64,000 nt of DNA from an uncultured Lachnospiraceae bacterium (GCA_910584965.1 CAJUDZ010000006.1:1-64000), one strand, 5' to 3'; numbered from the stretch's first letter, positions 25,877-34,972 are shown. Translations and numbers: made by a program. The notes: a model not told the origin generated them from the letters alone.

Positions 25877-27757
25877 ATGAAAGAAAATCTGTGTTTAAAG
25901 GAAAAAACAGGACAGGAAGTCCGGATTCTGGATCCGGAGCTGAAACGGCGGGAAGATGCGAACCGGGATTATATGATACATCTGGAAAACCGTTTTCTGC
26001 TGCTGAATTTTAATTTGGAAGCGGGCAGAGACACTTCGACGGATGTGATCGAAAATATGCATGGCGGATGGGAATTTCCAACCTGTCAGCTTCGGGGCCA
26101 TTTTCTGGGGCACTGGCTTTCGGCGGCGGCCGTTCATTATCACGCTTCCGGGGATATGGAGATCAGGGCAAAAGCGGATGTGATTGTGGCGGAACTGGAA
26201 GAATGCCAGAAGGAAAACGGGGGACAATGGGTCGGACCGATTCCGGAAAAATACTTTTACCGGATAGCGGCGGGCAAACAGGTCTGGGCGCCCCATTATA
26301 CGGTTCATAAAGTATTTATGGGACTGCTTGATATGTACGAATATGCGGGAAATCAGACCGCGCTCAGGGTGGCAGAAAATTTTGCGGATTGGTTTTACGA
26401 CTGGAGCGCTGGATACAGCCGGGAAGAATTTGACGATATTCTGGATTTTGAGACCGGAGGCATGCTGGAAGTATGGGCACAGTTATATGGTTTTACGAAG
26501 AAACAGAAGTATCTGGAGCTGATGGAACGCTACTACCGCGGGCGGCTGTTTGATCCGTTATTGCGCGGAGAAGATGTGCTTACCAATATGCACGCCAATA
26601 CAACGATTCCGGAGGTTATCGGGTGCGCGAGGGCCTATGATGTGACCGGGGAAGAAAAATGGCGGCAGATCGTGGAAAATTACTGGAAACTGGCGGTGAC
26701 GGAGCGGGGATGTTATGCGACCGGCGGGCAGACCTGCGGAGAGATTTGGCCGCCGATGAAAAAATTATCGGCCCGGCTTGGCCAGAAAGGACAGGAACAT
26801 TGCACCGTTTATAATATGATGCGGCTGTCGGGCTTTCTTTTCCGCTGGACCGGAGCCCCGGAATATCTTGATTACTGGGAACGCAGTCTTTATAATGGAA
26901 TTATGTCGCAGGCATATTGGAAAAGCGGTCTGAGCCACGGCTTTACGTCCGCATATCCCAATGAGGGTCTGCTCACCTATTTTCTGCCTATGCAGACCGG
27001 TTCCCGGAAAGGCTGGAGCAGTAAAACCGGAGACTTCTTCTGCTGCCATGGAACAATGGTACAGGCAAACGCCGCTTTTAACCGTGGTTTGTATTATCAG
27101 TCGGAAAGAACGATATATGTAAGTCAGTATTTTGACAGCGAGACAAAATTCCGGATCGATGATACATGTGTGACGCTGATTCAGAAAAACGATCCGTTGA
27201 CGGGAAGCGCTCATCTTTCCAGCGATTCTTCCGCCAGGCAGTCGGTATTGGAGGATACGCGGAAGTGGCCGTCCAATCCGGATAAGCTGGTTCCCTGCAT
27301 CCAGATCAGGACGCCGGAATCAGTCCGGATGACATTGATGATACGGATTCCGGCCTGGGCTGCCGGGAAGGCAAGAATCTATGTCAACGACAGAGAAGCA
27401 GCCAGTTCCGACCGGCGTTCGGTATTTATTCCGCTGGAAAGGAACTGGGAAGACCAGGATGTCGTACGCATCGTACTCCCCAGAACGGTCAAAACCGAAC
27501 CGCTTCCGGACCGGACGGATATGATGGCATTTTTGTATGGACCCGTAGTACTGGCAGGGCTGTGCGAGGAAGAGCGGCTTCTGCATATCCCGGAAGGCGG
27601 CAGGCCGGAAGACATTCTGACCCATGATAACGAACGGGAATGGGGAAGCTGGAAATCGACATTCCGGACGACAGGGCAGGAACGGGGGATGCGGTTTGTG
27701 CCGCTGCATGAAGTTGGGTATGAGCCGTATGGAATTTACTTTCCGGTAAAAAGGTAA
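25877..27757 (+). CDS. GH127-family beta-L-arabinofuranosidase
   Basis: A 626-residue (alpha/alpha)6-barrel glycosidase of the GH127/DUF1680 group. GHFLGHWLSA (74-83) is the family mark. Matching the known Bifidobacterium HypBA1 enzyme, Glu289 (TCGEIW) corresponds to the acid/base, and Glu307, Cys309, Cys389 and Cys390 (QEHC, FFCCHG) correspond to the zinc site, with one of the paired cysteines as the nucleophile. These enzymes release beta-linked L-arabinofuranose from hydroxyproline-linked or pectic side chains. There is no signal peptide. AAAGGAGG precedes the ATG. Confidence 0.9.
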   Translation: MKENLCLKEKTGQEVRILDPELKRREDANRDYMIHLENRFLLLNFNLEAGRDTSTDVIENMHGGWEFPTCQLRGHFLGHWLSAAAVHYHASGDMEIRAKADVIVAELEECQKENGGQWVGPIPEKYFYRIAAGKQVWAPHYTVHKVFMGLLDMYEYAGNQTALRVAENFADWFYDWSAGYSREEFDDILDFETGGMLEVWAQLYGFTKKQKYLELMERYYRGRLFDPLLRGEDVLTNMHANTTIPEVIGCARAYDVTGEEKWRQIVENYWKLAVTERGCYATGGQTCGEIWPPMKKLSARLGQKGQEHCTVYNMMRLSGFLFRWTGAPEYLDYWERSLYNGIMSQAYWKSGLSHGFTSAYPNEGLLTYFLPMQTGSRKGWSSKTGDFFCCHGTMVQANAAFNRGLYYQSERTIYVSQYFDSETKFRIDDTCVTLIQKNDPLTGSAHLSSDSSARQSVLEDTRKWPSNPDKLVPCIQIRTPESVRMTLMIRIPAWAAGKARIYVNDREAASSDRRSVFIPLERNWEDQDVVRIVLPRTVKTEPLPDRTDMMAFLYGPVVLAGLCEEERLLHIPEGGRPEDILTHDNEREWGSWKSTFRTTGQERGMRFVPLHEVGYEPYGIYFPVKR

Positions 27758-27844
27758 CAGTGTAAAGCGTGCGTTTTCCATTCACTGTTTATGCCGGGAG
27801 TACCGAATGGAAGAAAAAAGAAGGAAGGAGAACAATGACAGGAA

Positions 27845-29365
27845 ATGAAGGAAAACAGAGTATACGAAATCGAGAATCATAAGAGCGTGTTTTTTCATAA
27901 TAATGTAGATTTCTGCATCGGAACGGGGCGAATGGGGCTCGCATTGCAGAAGGAATATATGGAGCAGTTACAATTTGTGCAGGAAGAAATCGGATTTCGG
28001 CATATCCGGGGACATGGACTTTTTTCCGATGATATGGCGATCTATCAGGAGTACGAGGATGAGTCCGGTGAAAAAAGGGCGGAATACAATTTTACCTATC
28101 TGGATCTGGTGATGGACAGTTACCGGAAGTGCGGTCTGCGGCCGTTTCTTGAGCTGGGGTTTATGCCGGATAAAATGGCTTCCGGGAAACAGACGGTTTT
28201 TTACTGGAAAGGAAATGTGACGCCGCCCGGGGATTATGAGGATTGGTGCGGACTGGTGACTGCCACGCTGCGCCATCTGATGGAACGGTATGGTGCGGAC
28301 GAAGTGGTACAATGGCCCGTTGAAGTCTGGAACGAGCCGAATCTGCCCGGTTTCTGGAAAGACGCCGATATGGAAGAATATTTTCTGCTTTTCCGAAAGA
28401 CGTTCAAGGCGGTTAAAGGCGTGGACGAACGTTTTCGGGTTGGCGGGCCGGCCATCTGCGGCGTAGAGGATGAACGCTGGATTCGGGAATTTCTGAACGA
28501 CTGCAGAAAAGAAAAGCTGATGCCGGATTTCATTACGCGTCATCATTATACGACGGAGCTTCCCAAAACGGAAGGGCATTACGGCTATGCGGCGTTGTCC
28601 GATGCGGAACAGGGATTTGCCGATTTACAGTCTACAAGGGATATCATTGACAGTTTTGATGAATATCGGGGGTTGGAAATTCATCTGACGGAGTTTAACA
28701 CGTCCTATATTCCGAACTGCCCGCTGCATGACACGAACCAGAACGCGGCCTATCTGGCGCAGCAGTTATCCAGGCTGGGGGATGTGAACGAGTCCTATTC
28801 GTACTGGACGTTTGGAGATATCTTCGAAGAGCAGGGCGTTCCCTTCACACCTTTTCACGGAGGATTCGGGCTGGTGGCGAACGGATGTATTCCCAAGCCC
28901 ACGTTTTGGACTTTCCGATTTTATAAAGAACTGTGCGGCGAATGCGTGCATAAATCGGATGATCTGGTGGTGGTACACACGGCAGACGGCGGATATCAGG
29001 GAATTGCGTGGAATGCGGGAAAAGAAAGAACCGGGCGGGAATTACAATTTGAGATCGCTTTTCCGGCCGAGAACACACAGGAATACATGCTGCTTATGAA
29101 AACGGTGGATGAAGATACCTGTAATCCGCTGCGCCTCTGGCACGATATGGGAGAGCCGTCCAGCCTGAGTGAGAGGCAGAAGAAGCTGTTACAGGATTGC
29201 GCAAAACCGCTTATTTCCAGCAGACGGATGAAAGCGGAGGAAGGAAAACTGCGGATATCATTTACGGAAAAGGAGTTTGGCGTCGTATATTTTGAGATAC
29301 GGCCTGTTACGGCAAAAAGCGACCGGGGATATGATTATGACAGAGTAATGCGGGGCGGAGCGTAG
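27845..29365 (+). CDS. GH39-family xylosidase/arabinosidase
   Basis: A 506-residue GH39 clan-A enzyme. Glu164 in VWNEPNL is the acid/base and Glu283 in LTEFNTSY is the nucleophile. FCIGTGRMGLAL near the N-terminus is family-typical. It likely removes beta-xylose or alpha-arabinose units from imported oligosaccharides in the cytoplasm. The start is odd: the strong AAGGAAGGAG site (27821-27830) is ideally spaced for ATG 27835, which opens a 15-codon frame out of register, while the true-frame ATG at 27845 is 14 bases away. Translation may be reduced or coupled through the short frame. Confidence 0.88.
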   Translation: MKENRVYEIENHKSVFFHNNVDFCIGTGRMGLALQKEYMEQLQFVQEEIGFRHIRGHGLFSDDMAIYQEYEDESGEKRAEYNFTYLDLVMDSYRKCGLRPFLELGFMPDKMASGKQTVFYWKGNVTPPGDYEDWCGLVTATLRHLMERYGADEVVQWPVEVWNEPNLPGFWKDADMEEYFLLFRKTFKAVKGVDERFRVGGPAICGVEDERWIREFLNDCRKEKLMPDFITRHHYTTELPKTEGHYGYAALSDAEQGFADLQSTRDIIDSFDEYRGLEIHLTEFNTSYIPNCPLHDTNQNAAYLAQQLSRLGDVNESYSYWTFGDIFEEQGVPFTPFHGGFGLVANGCIPKPTFWTFRFYKELCGECVHKSDDLVVVHTADGGYQGIAWNAGKERTGRELQFEIAFPAENTQEYMLLMKTVDEDTCNPLRLWHDMGEPSSLSERQKKLLQDCAKPLISSRRMKAEEGKLRISFTEKEFGVVYFEIRPVTAKSDRGYDYDRVMRGGA

Positions 29366-29505
29366 ACGTCCGCCGGGCATATGGATATTTTAAGGTCTCG
29401 TTCGTAACACCGGGAATCTGTCAAAAGGAAGAAGGAAAAGAAATAAAAAAGGAGAAGTTTTCATAAGATAGAAATAAGAGTATCGGGAAACGGTGTTTTG
29501 TTCTT

Positions 29506-30180
29506 ATGTTAAACTATATCTGGGCATTCATGATTTTGATCGGCGTTGTGTTCGGCGCGCTCACCGGCAATATGGAACAGGTCTCGAAAGCGGCGCTGGA
29601 TTCCGCGGGTGAGGCGGTTTCCCTTTGTATTACGATGATCGGTGTCATGGCATTATGGGTGGGGCTGATGCAGATCGCGCAGAAATCCGGTCTGATTGCC
29701 AAACTGACAAGAGGGATTTCTCCGTTTATTTCATTTCTTTTTCCGAGGATTCCAAAGAACCATCCGGCGCGGGAATATATCTCTACGAATCTGATTGCGA
29801 ATATTCTCGGGCTGGGCTGGGCGTGTACGCCGGCCGGATTGAAAGCGATGGAAGAACTGGCGAAACTGGAGGCGGAGCGGGGAAATCCGGAATACCTGCC
29901 GGAAACAGGCGGCGGAACAAATGGAGGCAGGCAGGCGAAATCCGGCTTATCTGCAGTGGGAATGGGGAAAAGGGAACGGTCAGCTTCAAAAGAGATGTGT
30001 AATTTTCTGATTCTGAATATTTCGTCATTGCAGTTGATTCCGGTGAATATGATTGTGTACCGGCAGCAGTACGGCAGCGTGAATCCGACGGCGGTAATTG
30101 CGCCGGCGATTGCGGCGACATTTTTCAGCACGGCGGCGGCGGTGGTGTTTTGTAAGGTGATGGATTGGAAAGCTTCCTAA
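29506..30180 (+). CDS. spmA: Spore maturation protein A
   Basis: A 224-residue integral membrane protein of the nucleoside-recognition/SpmA family, needed for spore core dehydration in Bacillus subtilis. MLNYIWAFMILIGVVFGALTG, ALWVGLMQIAQKSGL, LGLGWACTPAGLKAMEEL and FLILNISSLQLIPVNMIVYR match family blocks. An extra loop (about 125-160, LEAERGNPEYLPETGGGTNGG) lengthens it. No clear ribosome site is seen. The last codons (MDWKAS) differ from those of the partial copy at 34978 (MDWKRRA), which keeps a terminator; the 3' end here was probably rewritten by an insertion. No spmB follows. Confidence 0.85.
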   Translation: MLNYIWAFMILIGVVFGALTGNMEQVSKAALDSAGEAVSLCITMIGVMALWVGLMQIAQKSGLIAKLTRGISPFISFLFPRIPKNHPAREYISTNLIANILGLGWACTPAGLKAMEELAKLEAERGNPEYLPETGGGTNGGRQAKSGLSAVGMGKRERSASKEMCNFLILNISSLQLIPVNMIVYRQQYGSVNPTAVIAPAIAATFFSTAAAVVFCKVMDWKAS

Positions 30181-30271
30181 ATAAGTGTCAGCATTAAAGG
30201 ACGATCGCATGATTCAGGGATCGAGGAAGTGAAAAGTTGCTCAATTTGATATTTTAAATACAGTAGTTGTT

Positions 30272-30310
30272 AAAAAGCAGGAAGCCTTTATGAGAGATAT
30301 CCTGCTTTTT
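30272..30310 (+). terminator. Terminator downstream of spmA
   Basis: AAAAAGCAGGA pairs with TCCTGCTTTTT around a 17-base loop. The 333-base gap from 30181 to 30513 holds this, the promoter below and a short degenerate frame; I see nothing else in it. Confidence 0.8.
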
Positions 30311-30337
30311 ATATGCGTTGCTATATTCATCATTAAC

Positions 30338-30366
30338 TTGACATTTGGTGTACTATGCCTTATATA
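30338..30366 (+). promoter_or_regulatory. Promoter of accessory module 1
   Basis: TTGACA (30338-30343) and TATATA (30361-30366) are 17 bases apart, 148 bases before the HAD gene. It marks the start of an independently expressed unit after the spmA terminator. Confidence 0.6.
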
Positions 30367-30513
30367 GTTCTGTGGAAAGGTTTATCCGGAAAGACAGATC
30401 TGTTTTTTGGAATGGCGTATTCACAGGTGGAAAAAACGGCCCTCGCGGTTTTTATAATGGATATTATAAAAAGGTTAGGAGTCGGTCCGAAAAGATAGAG
30501 GAGAGGTTGACAA

Positions 30514-30990
30514 ATGAAATTTGCAGTATTTTTAGATATTGATGGAGTTCTCAATACAAAGACAACCGTAGAACGTACACCGGATGGCTATACGGGAATT
30601 GATGACGCAAGGGTTGATATTATTGCAAAGGCAGTCAGGAAATATGGAGGTGCAGATATTGTACTCTCATCTGATTGGAAAGAACTAAAACAGGATGATG
30701 ATGATTTTATCTATCTAACCTCAAAACTGGAAAAGCAAGGTTTACATCTGGCCGGAAAAACGTCTGACCACTGGAATAACAGAGGAGAAGGAATTCTTAG
30801 ATATTTGGAGTCTCATCCGGAAATAAATGAATTTGTTATATTAGATGATAATCGGTTTGACTTTCAGGATTATCCAAAACTTTGGGAAAGATTACTTATT
30901 ACAAGAGGGGTAGAGAGGGCCGTATTTGCATCCGATACTCCTGCCGTTGAAGCTATTATATTTTTGGATTATATAAAAATGTTTTCATAA
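30514..30990 (+). CDS. HAD-like hydrolase domain protein
   Basis: A 158-residue compact HAD-superfamily protein. Motif I is FLDIDGVLN (Asp8, Asp10), motif II VLSSDWK and motif IV VILDDN. The arrangement, with SSDW after the first helix pair, is that of the HAD domains found in RNA-repair and related proteins (Swiss-Army-Knife group), and also in phage and defence neighbourhoods. By fold it would act on a phosphate ester or nucleic-acid end. GAGGAGAGG lies seven bases before the ATG. It is the first gene of the AT-rich block, 76 bases ahead of the WYL gene. Confidence 0.72.
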   Translation: MKFAVFLDIDGVLNTKTTVERTPDGYTGIDDARVDIIAKAVRKYGGADIVLSSDWKELKQDDDDFIYLTSKLEKQGLHLAGKTSDHWNNRGEGILRYLESHPEINEFVILDDNRFDFQDYPKLWERLLITRGVERAVFASDTPAVEAIIFLDYIKMFS

Positions 30991-31066
30991 TCATTGCCGG
31001 AGAAACAGGCTGATAAACAGGAATACGATTGAATATAATAAGGCAGTATATTTTGCGGAGAAAAAT

Positions 31067-32281
31067 ATGGGAAAGAGAAAATTAAGCAAATCGGCAAGAT
31101 TTGAAAGAATGTTTAAGATTTGGGAATATTTAAAAAACAATACGGATAAAGAGCATCCCACGTCGCAGGCCCAAATGAGAAAAGCGCCTGAGGTTTCAGA
31201 ATTTATAGGTGATAAAGAGACTTTTAACAGACTTATCAAAGATATGGCGCGCACGATGAACAGTGATGAGTTTGGATATAAGAAGGAAGATGATTGGAAG
31301 ATTTATTTCCATGATTTTAAGAAATATTATGGGGATACCGCGGAAACCTGTGAAGATGAAGCGGATTTTGGCAGTGATGAGGAATTTGCCGACCAGACAA
31401 TGCGTATCGACGGTTTGTATTATAACAGAACGTTTACATATGATGAGATTAACAGCATCATAGAGGGTATTTTGTCTACAAAGACGTTAGATACGAAATC
31501 TGCGGTGCAGCTGATAGAAAAAGTGGAGCAGAATCTGACGACGAAATTTTATAAAAAGGGGCCTAAGCAGGTCTGTAAAGTGATGGAGCCGGAACTTGTC
31601 GACAGAAAACAGTTGAGCGCCAATTTACTGACGATTCAAAGGGCAATCGATAATAATGTACAGATATCGTTTTGGTTTAACGGATATAACTGTCAAAAAA
31701 AGTTGGAACCGGTCAGAGAGAAAAAGGATACGGTAAGTCCTTATTACATTGTAGCGAGCGGAGGGCGCTACTATTTACTGGCCTGTAAAGAAGTAGTGAT
31801 AAAAGGCGAACCGGTAAGAAACATGTCTATTTGGAGAATCGACTTGATGACGGATATTGAAATCCCAGGGGCAAAGGAGGAAGTAGAAAAAAAGGGATGG
31901 CCCAGGATTCCAAAGAAAGATGTTGAGAATCTGCCGATGACATGGACAGACGATTTTCAACTGAAACATATGAATATGTCCTATGATAAGCCGGTATGGG
32001 TTACGTTAAAAATAAAAAGCCCTAAGCAGGAAGACGATCCTGCCAGACGTATCAAGGCGGATTACACTTTTTTGCACGATTGGTTCGGAGACCAGTTCAG
32101 GTTCGTGGAGACTGAAAAAACGGCGCCATACGATGATATTGTAAAAATGGAATGTTCTCCGTTTGCCATGGTAAACTGGGCGCTTCAATATAGTGACAGA
32201 GTAGAGGTGGTTGCACCGGAAGCGGTAAGAAATGCGGTGGTTGAAAAAATAAAAAATCTTAACGAAAAATATGGATTGTGA
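31067..32281 (+). CDS. WYL-domain transcriptional regulator
   Basis: A 404-residue protein. The N-terminus (residues about 1-60, KLSKSARFERMFKIWEYLKNNTDKEHPTSQAQM) resembles the winged-helix part of WYL regulators. The middle has the WYL-like core: LLTIQRAIDNNVQISFWFNGY, then VSPYYIVASGGRYYLLAC and VRNMSIWRIDLMTDIEI. WYL proteins bind nucleic-acid or nucleotide ligands and often regulate defence genes. This one is the only regulator in the AT-rich block and probably controls it. A terminator follows. Confidence 0.78.
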   Translation: MGKRKLSKSARFERMFKIWEYLKNNTDKEHPTSQAQMRKAPEVSEFIGDKETFNRLIKDMARTMNSDEFGYKKEDDWKIYFHDFKKYYGDTAETCEDEADFGSDEEFADQTMRIDGLYYNRTFTYDEINSIIEGILSTKTLDTKSAVQLIEKVEQNLTTKFYKKGPKQVCKVMEPELVDRKQLSANLLTIQRAIDNNVQISFWFNGYNCQKKLEPVREKKDTVSPYYIVASGGRYYLLACKEVVIKGEPVRNMSIWRIDLMTDIEIPGAKEEVEKKGWPRIPKKDVENLPMTWTDDFQLKHMNMSYDKPVWVTLKIKSPKQEDDPARRIKADYTFLHDWFGDQFRFVETEKTAPYDDIVKMECSPFAMVNWALQYSDRVEVVAPEAVRNAVVEKIKNLNEKYGL

Positions 32282-32302
32282 ATTATAGATTACAAAATTG
32301 AA

Positions 32303-32337
32303 GCAAGAGGGTGGAAAAAACCGCCCTCTTGCCTTTT
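32303..32337 (+). terminator. Terminator after WYL gene
   Basis: GCAAGAGGG (32303-32311) pairs perfectly with CCCTCTTGC (32324-32332), followed by TTTTATA. A decayed look-alike (GGTGGAAAAAACGGCCCTCG then TTTTTATAAT) lies near 30435, before the HAD gene. Confidence 0.85.
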
Positions 32338-32399
32338 ATAATAGACAGAGTAAACGGCATGTTAAGGATAAAAATTGCAAGATTGAAAGAGGTGCAGCT

Positions 32400-32978
32400 A
32401 TGAAAAAGAAAGAAATCAGAAGCGCGGTCAAAACAGTATATCAGGAGCTGTGGGATTTGTTATCTCTGGATGTGGAAACCGAACATTTTTTTAAACTTCC
32501 GAAAGGAGTTGAGCCTGTAGAAAACTCTGAAGAAAATGAGGGATGGAATTATGCGTACAGGAAGATAAATGAGATAAGAGAGCATGTGGGTGTATTATTT
32601 TTGGGAGAGGAGAAAATCAAAAGAAGTTTAAAACAGATTGTGGAGGAGACAAAATACTTTATCAAAAACTGTGAAGTGCCGGGAGTAGTGACCAGATGGA
32701 AACGGATGAATCCCAGGCTAGTTTATTTCGATTGTGCATTTGAAGTGATGGAAACATGCCCGGAAGCATACCTGGAAATGCGCAGAGGATTAACCGATAC
32801 TCTTCTGTCATGTTATCCTGACGCGGAGTTTATAGAAAAGAAAAATGTGTATTTTGCCAACGCGAAAGCAAAGTGTGAGCATGACGCGATAGAGTATTCG
32901 CAAGAACAAGTTTTTAATGAAGAGATACTTCATACGTTGACATTATTGTTTGAGGATGCTTTTCAGGAATATTTATAA
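32400..32978 (+). CDS. Hypothetical protein, AT-rich island
   Basis: I do not recognise this 192-residue protein. It is mostly charged and helical, with MKKKEIRSAVKTVYQELWDLLSL at the start, a WNYAYRKINEIREHVGVLF block, and AYLEMRRGLTDTLLSCYPD in the C-terminal half. It has no membrane segment or signal peptide. ATG 32400 is preceded by GAGGTG. Its neighbours are the WYL regulator upstream and another unknown protein downstream, so it may be an effector or helper of the same module. Confidence 0.6.
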   Translation: MKKKEIRSAVKTVYQELWDLLSLDVETEHFFKLPKGVEPVENSEENEGWNYAYRKINEIREHVGVLFLGEEKIKRSLKQIVEETKYFIKNCEVPGVVTRWKRMNPRLVYFDCAFEVMETCPEAYLEMRRGLTDTLLSCYPDAEFIEKKNVYFANAKAKCEHDAIEYSQEQVFNEEILHTLTLLFEDAFQEYL

Positions 32979-33084
32979 AACATGGCGGAAAGGTTTGAAT
33001 CTGCTGCTGATGGAGAAAACAGAATTTGATGCGCGGTTTAAGGAGCAGGAAGATGAAAGCACAAAAGGAGAGCGAGGAAGAATT

Positions 33085-33906
33085 ATGATAGAAAATAAAG
33101 TTTATGAACCTATCAGAAAGAAAATAGAGGAGTGGATTGATTATGATGTCCACAAGCCTGACGTACCATATTATGGCAATGAAAAAGTGCATGATGAATA
33201 TCGCAGGTGGCATGACCGGGATTGCGTTATGACAGGCGGAGATCTGAATGCGGATACGATGTTTAGTCTCTGGAGGCCTTTGGCGAATACCATCATCAGG
33301 CTTCATGACAAAAATGTGATTCAGGGCGGAAAGTATAAGTTTATAAGGGAACTGATGAAAGATGATAATATGGAAAAATATCTGCCGGCCGGGCAGCCTG
33401 TTGTTAAGAAGCTGAGCCTGTTGTTTGAACTGGGAATGGGAAGAGAAAATGTATTTTTACTTCCTGACAGAAAAATAAATCCGGCCAGGAACAGAAGACC
33501 TTATGAGGATTATATGCCGGTATTTTTGCTGGAGTCTTTTGGCGATGGGGCATTTGCCTGCTATTGGCAGAATGAAGAAGATTATATACAATGGATTATA
33601 AGGGAGCATGTAGAGGTATTTTTTGACGGAGATATTGTTCCGGGAAATATCAAAGATTTAAGCGGCGCCGGAGATATTCAGAAACCGTTTGCGCCAGACG
33701 GCATACAGGCTATGGAACATATGATTGATAATTATATCGGCATCCTGCAGGAACGAAGAAAATGTTTTACTGCAGAGGAACTGAAAGGGGCGGGAACGAT
33801 AGATGATATGATACGTAAGGGCAGCAGGATTCAGGCGTTTAACGACCGTATCGTAAACGGAGAGCCGGAAGCCATAATGCAGATAAAAGATGTGATGGAG
33901 GCTTAA
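33085..33906 (+). CDS. Hypothetical protein, AT-rich island
   Basis: A 273-residue soluble protein of unknown function. Visible blocks are GGDLNADTMFSLWRPLANTII (near residue 50), NPARNRRPYEDYMPVFLLESFGDG (about 135-158), and YIQWIIREHVEVFFDGDIVPGNIKDLSG. The Asp/Asn-rich centre with conserved-looking Arg and Trp suggests a binding or catalytic domain, perhaps related to small DUF families such as DUF6994; this is a weak guess. ATG 33085 has GAGGAAG upstream. A longer in-frame beginning at 32950 would overlap the previous gene and is less likely. Confidence 0.6.
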   Translation: MIENKVYEPIRKKIEEWIDYDVHKPDVPYYGNEKVHDEYRRWHDRDCVMTGGDLNADTMFSLWRPLANTIIRLHDKNVIQGGKYKFIRELMKDDNMEKYLPAGQPVVKKLSLLFELGMGRENVFLLPDRKINPARNRRPYEDYMPVFLLESFGDGAFACYWQNEEDYIQWIIREHVEVFFDGDIVPGNIKDLSGAGDIQKPFAPDGIQAMEHMIDNYIGILQERRKCFTAEELKGAGTIDDMIRKGSRIQAFNDRIVNGEPEAIMQIKDVMEA

Positions 33907-33907
33907 G

Positions 33908-33976
33908 ATGCAGAAAGTAATATTTGTTATGGGGACTGCGCCTGTGCGGCAAAGGTCAATAGGAAAAGAGTATTAG
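33908..33976 (+). pseudogene. 22-codon remnant of an unknown gene
   Basis: ATG 33908 has a good GGAGG site six bases upstream and opens MQKVIFVMGTAPVRQRSIGK before a stop at 33974. The start resembles the first beta strand and loop of a nucleotide-binding protein, and the rest is missing. It is probably what is left of a deleted gene rather than a working peptide. Confidence 0.35.
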
Positions 33977-34009
33977 GAAAAGTGCTATTACCGGAAAAGA
34001 GGGAAGATA

Positions 34010-34972
34010 ATGAGTGAGATAAAATTTGATTTGAGTGCGTGGAATGAAATGAATAATCTTATAAATGATCAATATAAACAATTGACAGAACATTTAGGAG
34101 AAAAGAACCTGTACGAACAATGGGAATATCTGATGGATGAAGAGAGTACATTTGGATTTCTTGACCCCGATTCTTCAGAATATGTTTGGAATACGAGAGG
34201 GGTATATAGAAAACTTTATCTGGAAGATGATTCGCACTGGAAGTTTTGGGATATGTTTAATTTTGAGAATTTAAAACGTAAAAACAGGCGATTGGTTGCC
34301 TACGCTAAGGGGAGCAATGAATGGGACTATAAAACGTCTGTTGATGCTGAAAAGGCAGAAAAATGGGGAAAGTGGGCAGATAAAGGAATACTTAGAATTG
34401 CGGGTGAAACAGACATTAATTTTAAAAAGGATAGCGGCAATAAAAAATATGCGTATTACAAAGGGCTCATTGAAAAAAGCAAAGAATTCACTGATAAAGA
34501 AAAAGAAAAATATTTGTGTAAATTAGCCTGGTGTGAAAAAAGGTTTCATTCTTTGGAGAATTTTTCTCTTATGCTCGTTCCGGGAGAATTGAATAATGTT
34601 AAAGGAAATAGTCGTGATAGAATGGATAGATTTATTTGTCTTCTGAACGAATATTTTGAAGAAAGAAAGCAGTATAAAGATAATAGCGGCTATGATAAAT
34701 ATGGACATAAACTTTTTTCGAAAGCAAAAGGAAAAAATTATAAGGAAGAGTATCAAAAAACGTGCTTGGAAGTGATATATGAGTATTTATTATTGTTTGA
34801 GTATGTTTATGATTATTGTAAAAAAATATATAAAATGGACGAGGAAGCAGTCAAACGCTTTCTTGAATCAGGAGAAAAAAAAGATTTTGAAACGGGTGAA
34901 GATGTGGTTGAATATATGCAGCTGGCGGAGGATTATTGGAAAAACAAACATAATTTCATTTTTCGCAAATAG
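34010..34972 (+). CDS. Hypothetical protein, AT-rich island
   Basis: A 320-residue protein with strongly AT-rich coding sequence (17 G/C in the 60 bases 34441-34500). I cannot name the family. A notable block is CEKRFHSLENFSLMLVPGEL followed by NNVKGNSRDRMDRFICLLNEYF, where conserved-looking Asn, Gly and Arg residues suggest an active or binding site. Lysine-rich helices follow, and the tail ends NKHNFIFRK. AGAGGGAAG precedes the ATG. The stop TAG is joined, six bases on, to a partial copy of the spmA 3' end, so this is the last gene of module 1. Confidence 0.6.
   Translation: MSEIKFDLSAWNEMNNLINDQYKQLTEHLGEKNLYEQWEYLMDEESTFGFLDPDSSEYVWNTRGVYRKLYLEDDSHWKFWDMFNFENLKRKNRRLVAYAKGSNEWDYKTSVDAEKAEKWGKWADKGILRIAGETDINFKKDSGNKKYAYYKGLIEKSKEFTDKEKEKYLCKLAWCEKRFHSLENFSLMLVPGELNNVKGNSRDRMDRFICLLNEYFEERKQYKDNSGYDKYGHKLFSKAKGKNYKEEYQKTCLEVIYEYLLLFEYVYDYCKKIYKMDEEAVKRFLESGEKKDFETGEDVVEYMQLAEDYWKNKHNFIFRK

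Noticed and set aside
30345..30542. A 65-codon frame before the HAD gene
   Set aside because: It overlaps the HAD start and part of it looks like a decayed terminator (GGTGGAAAAAACGGCCC near 30431); no ribosome site.
32950..33084. Extended N-terminus for the unknown protein at 33085
   Set aside because: It would overlap the preceding gene by 29 bases and lacks a ribosome site, while GAGGAAG stands just before ATG 33085.
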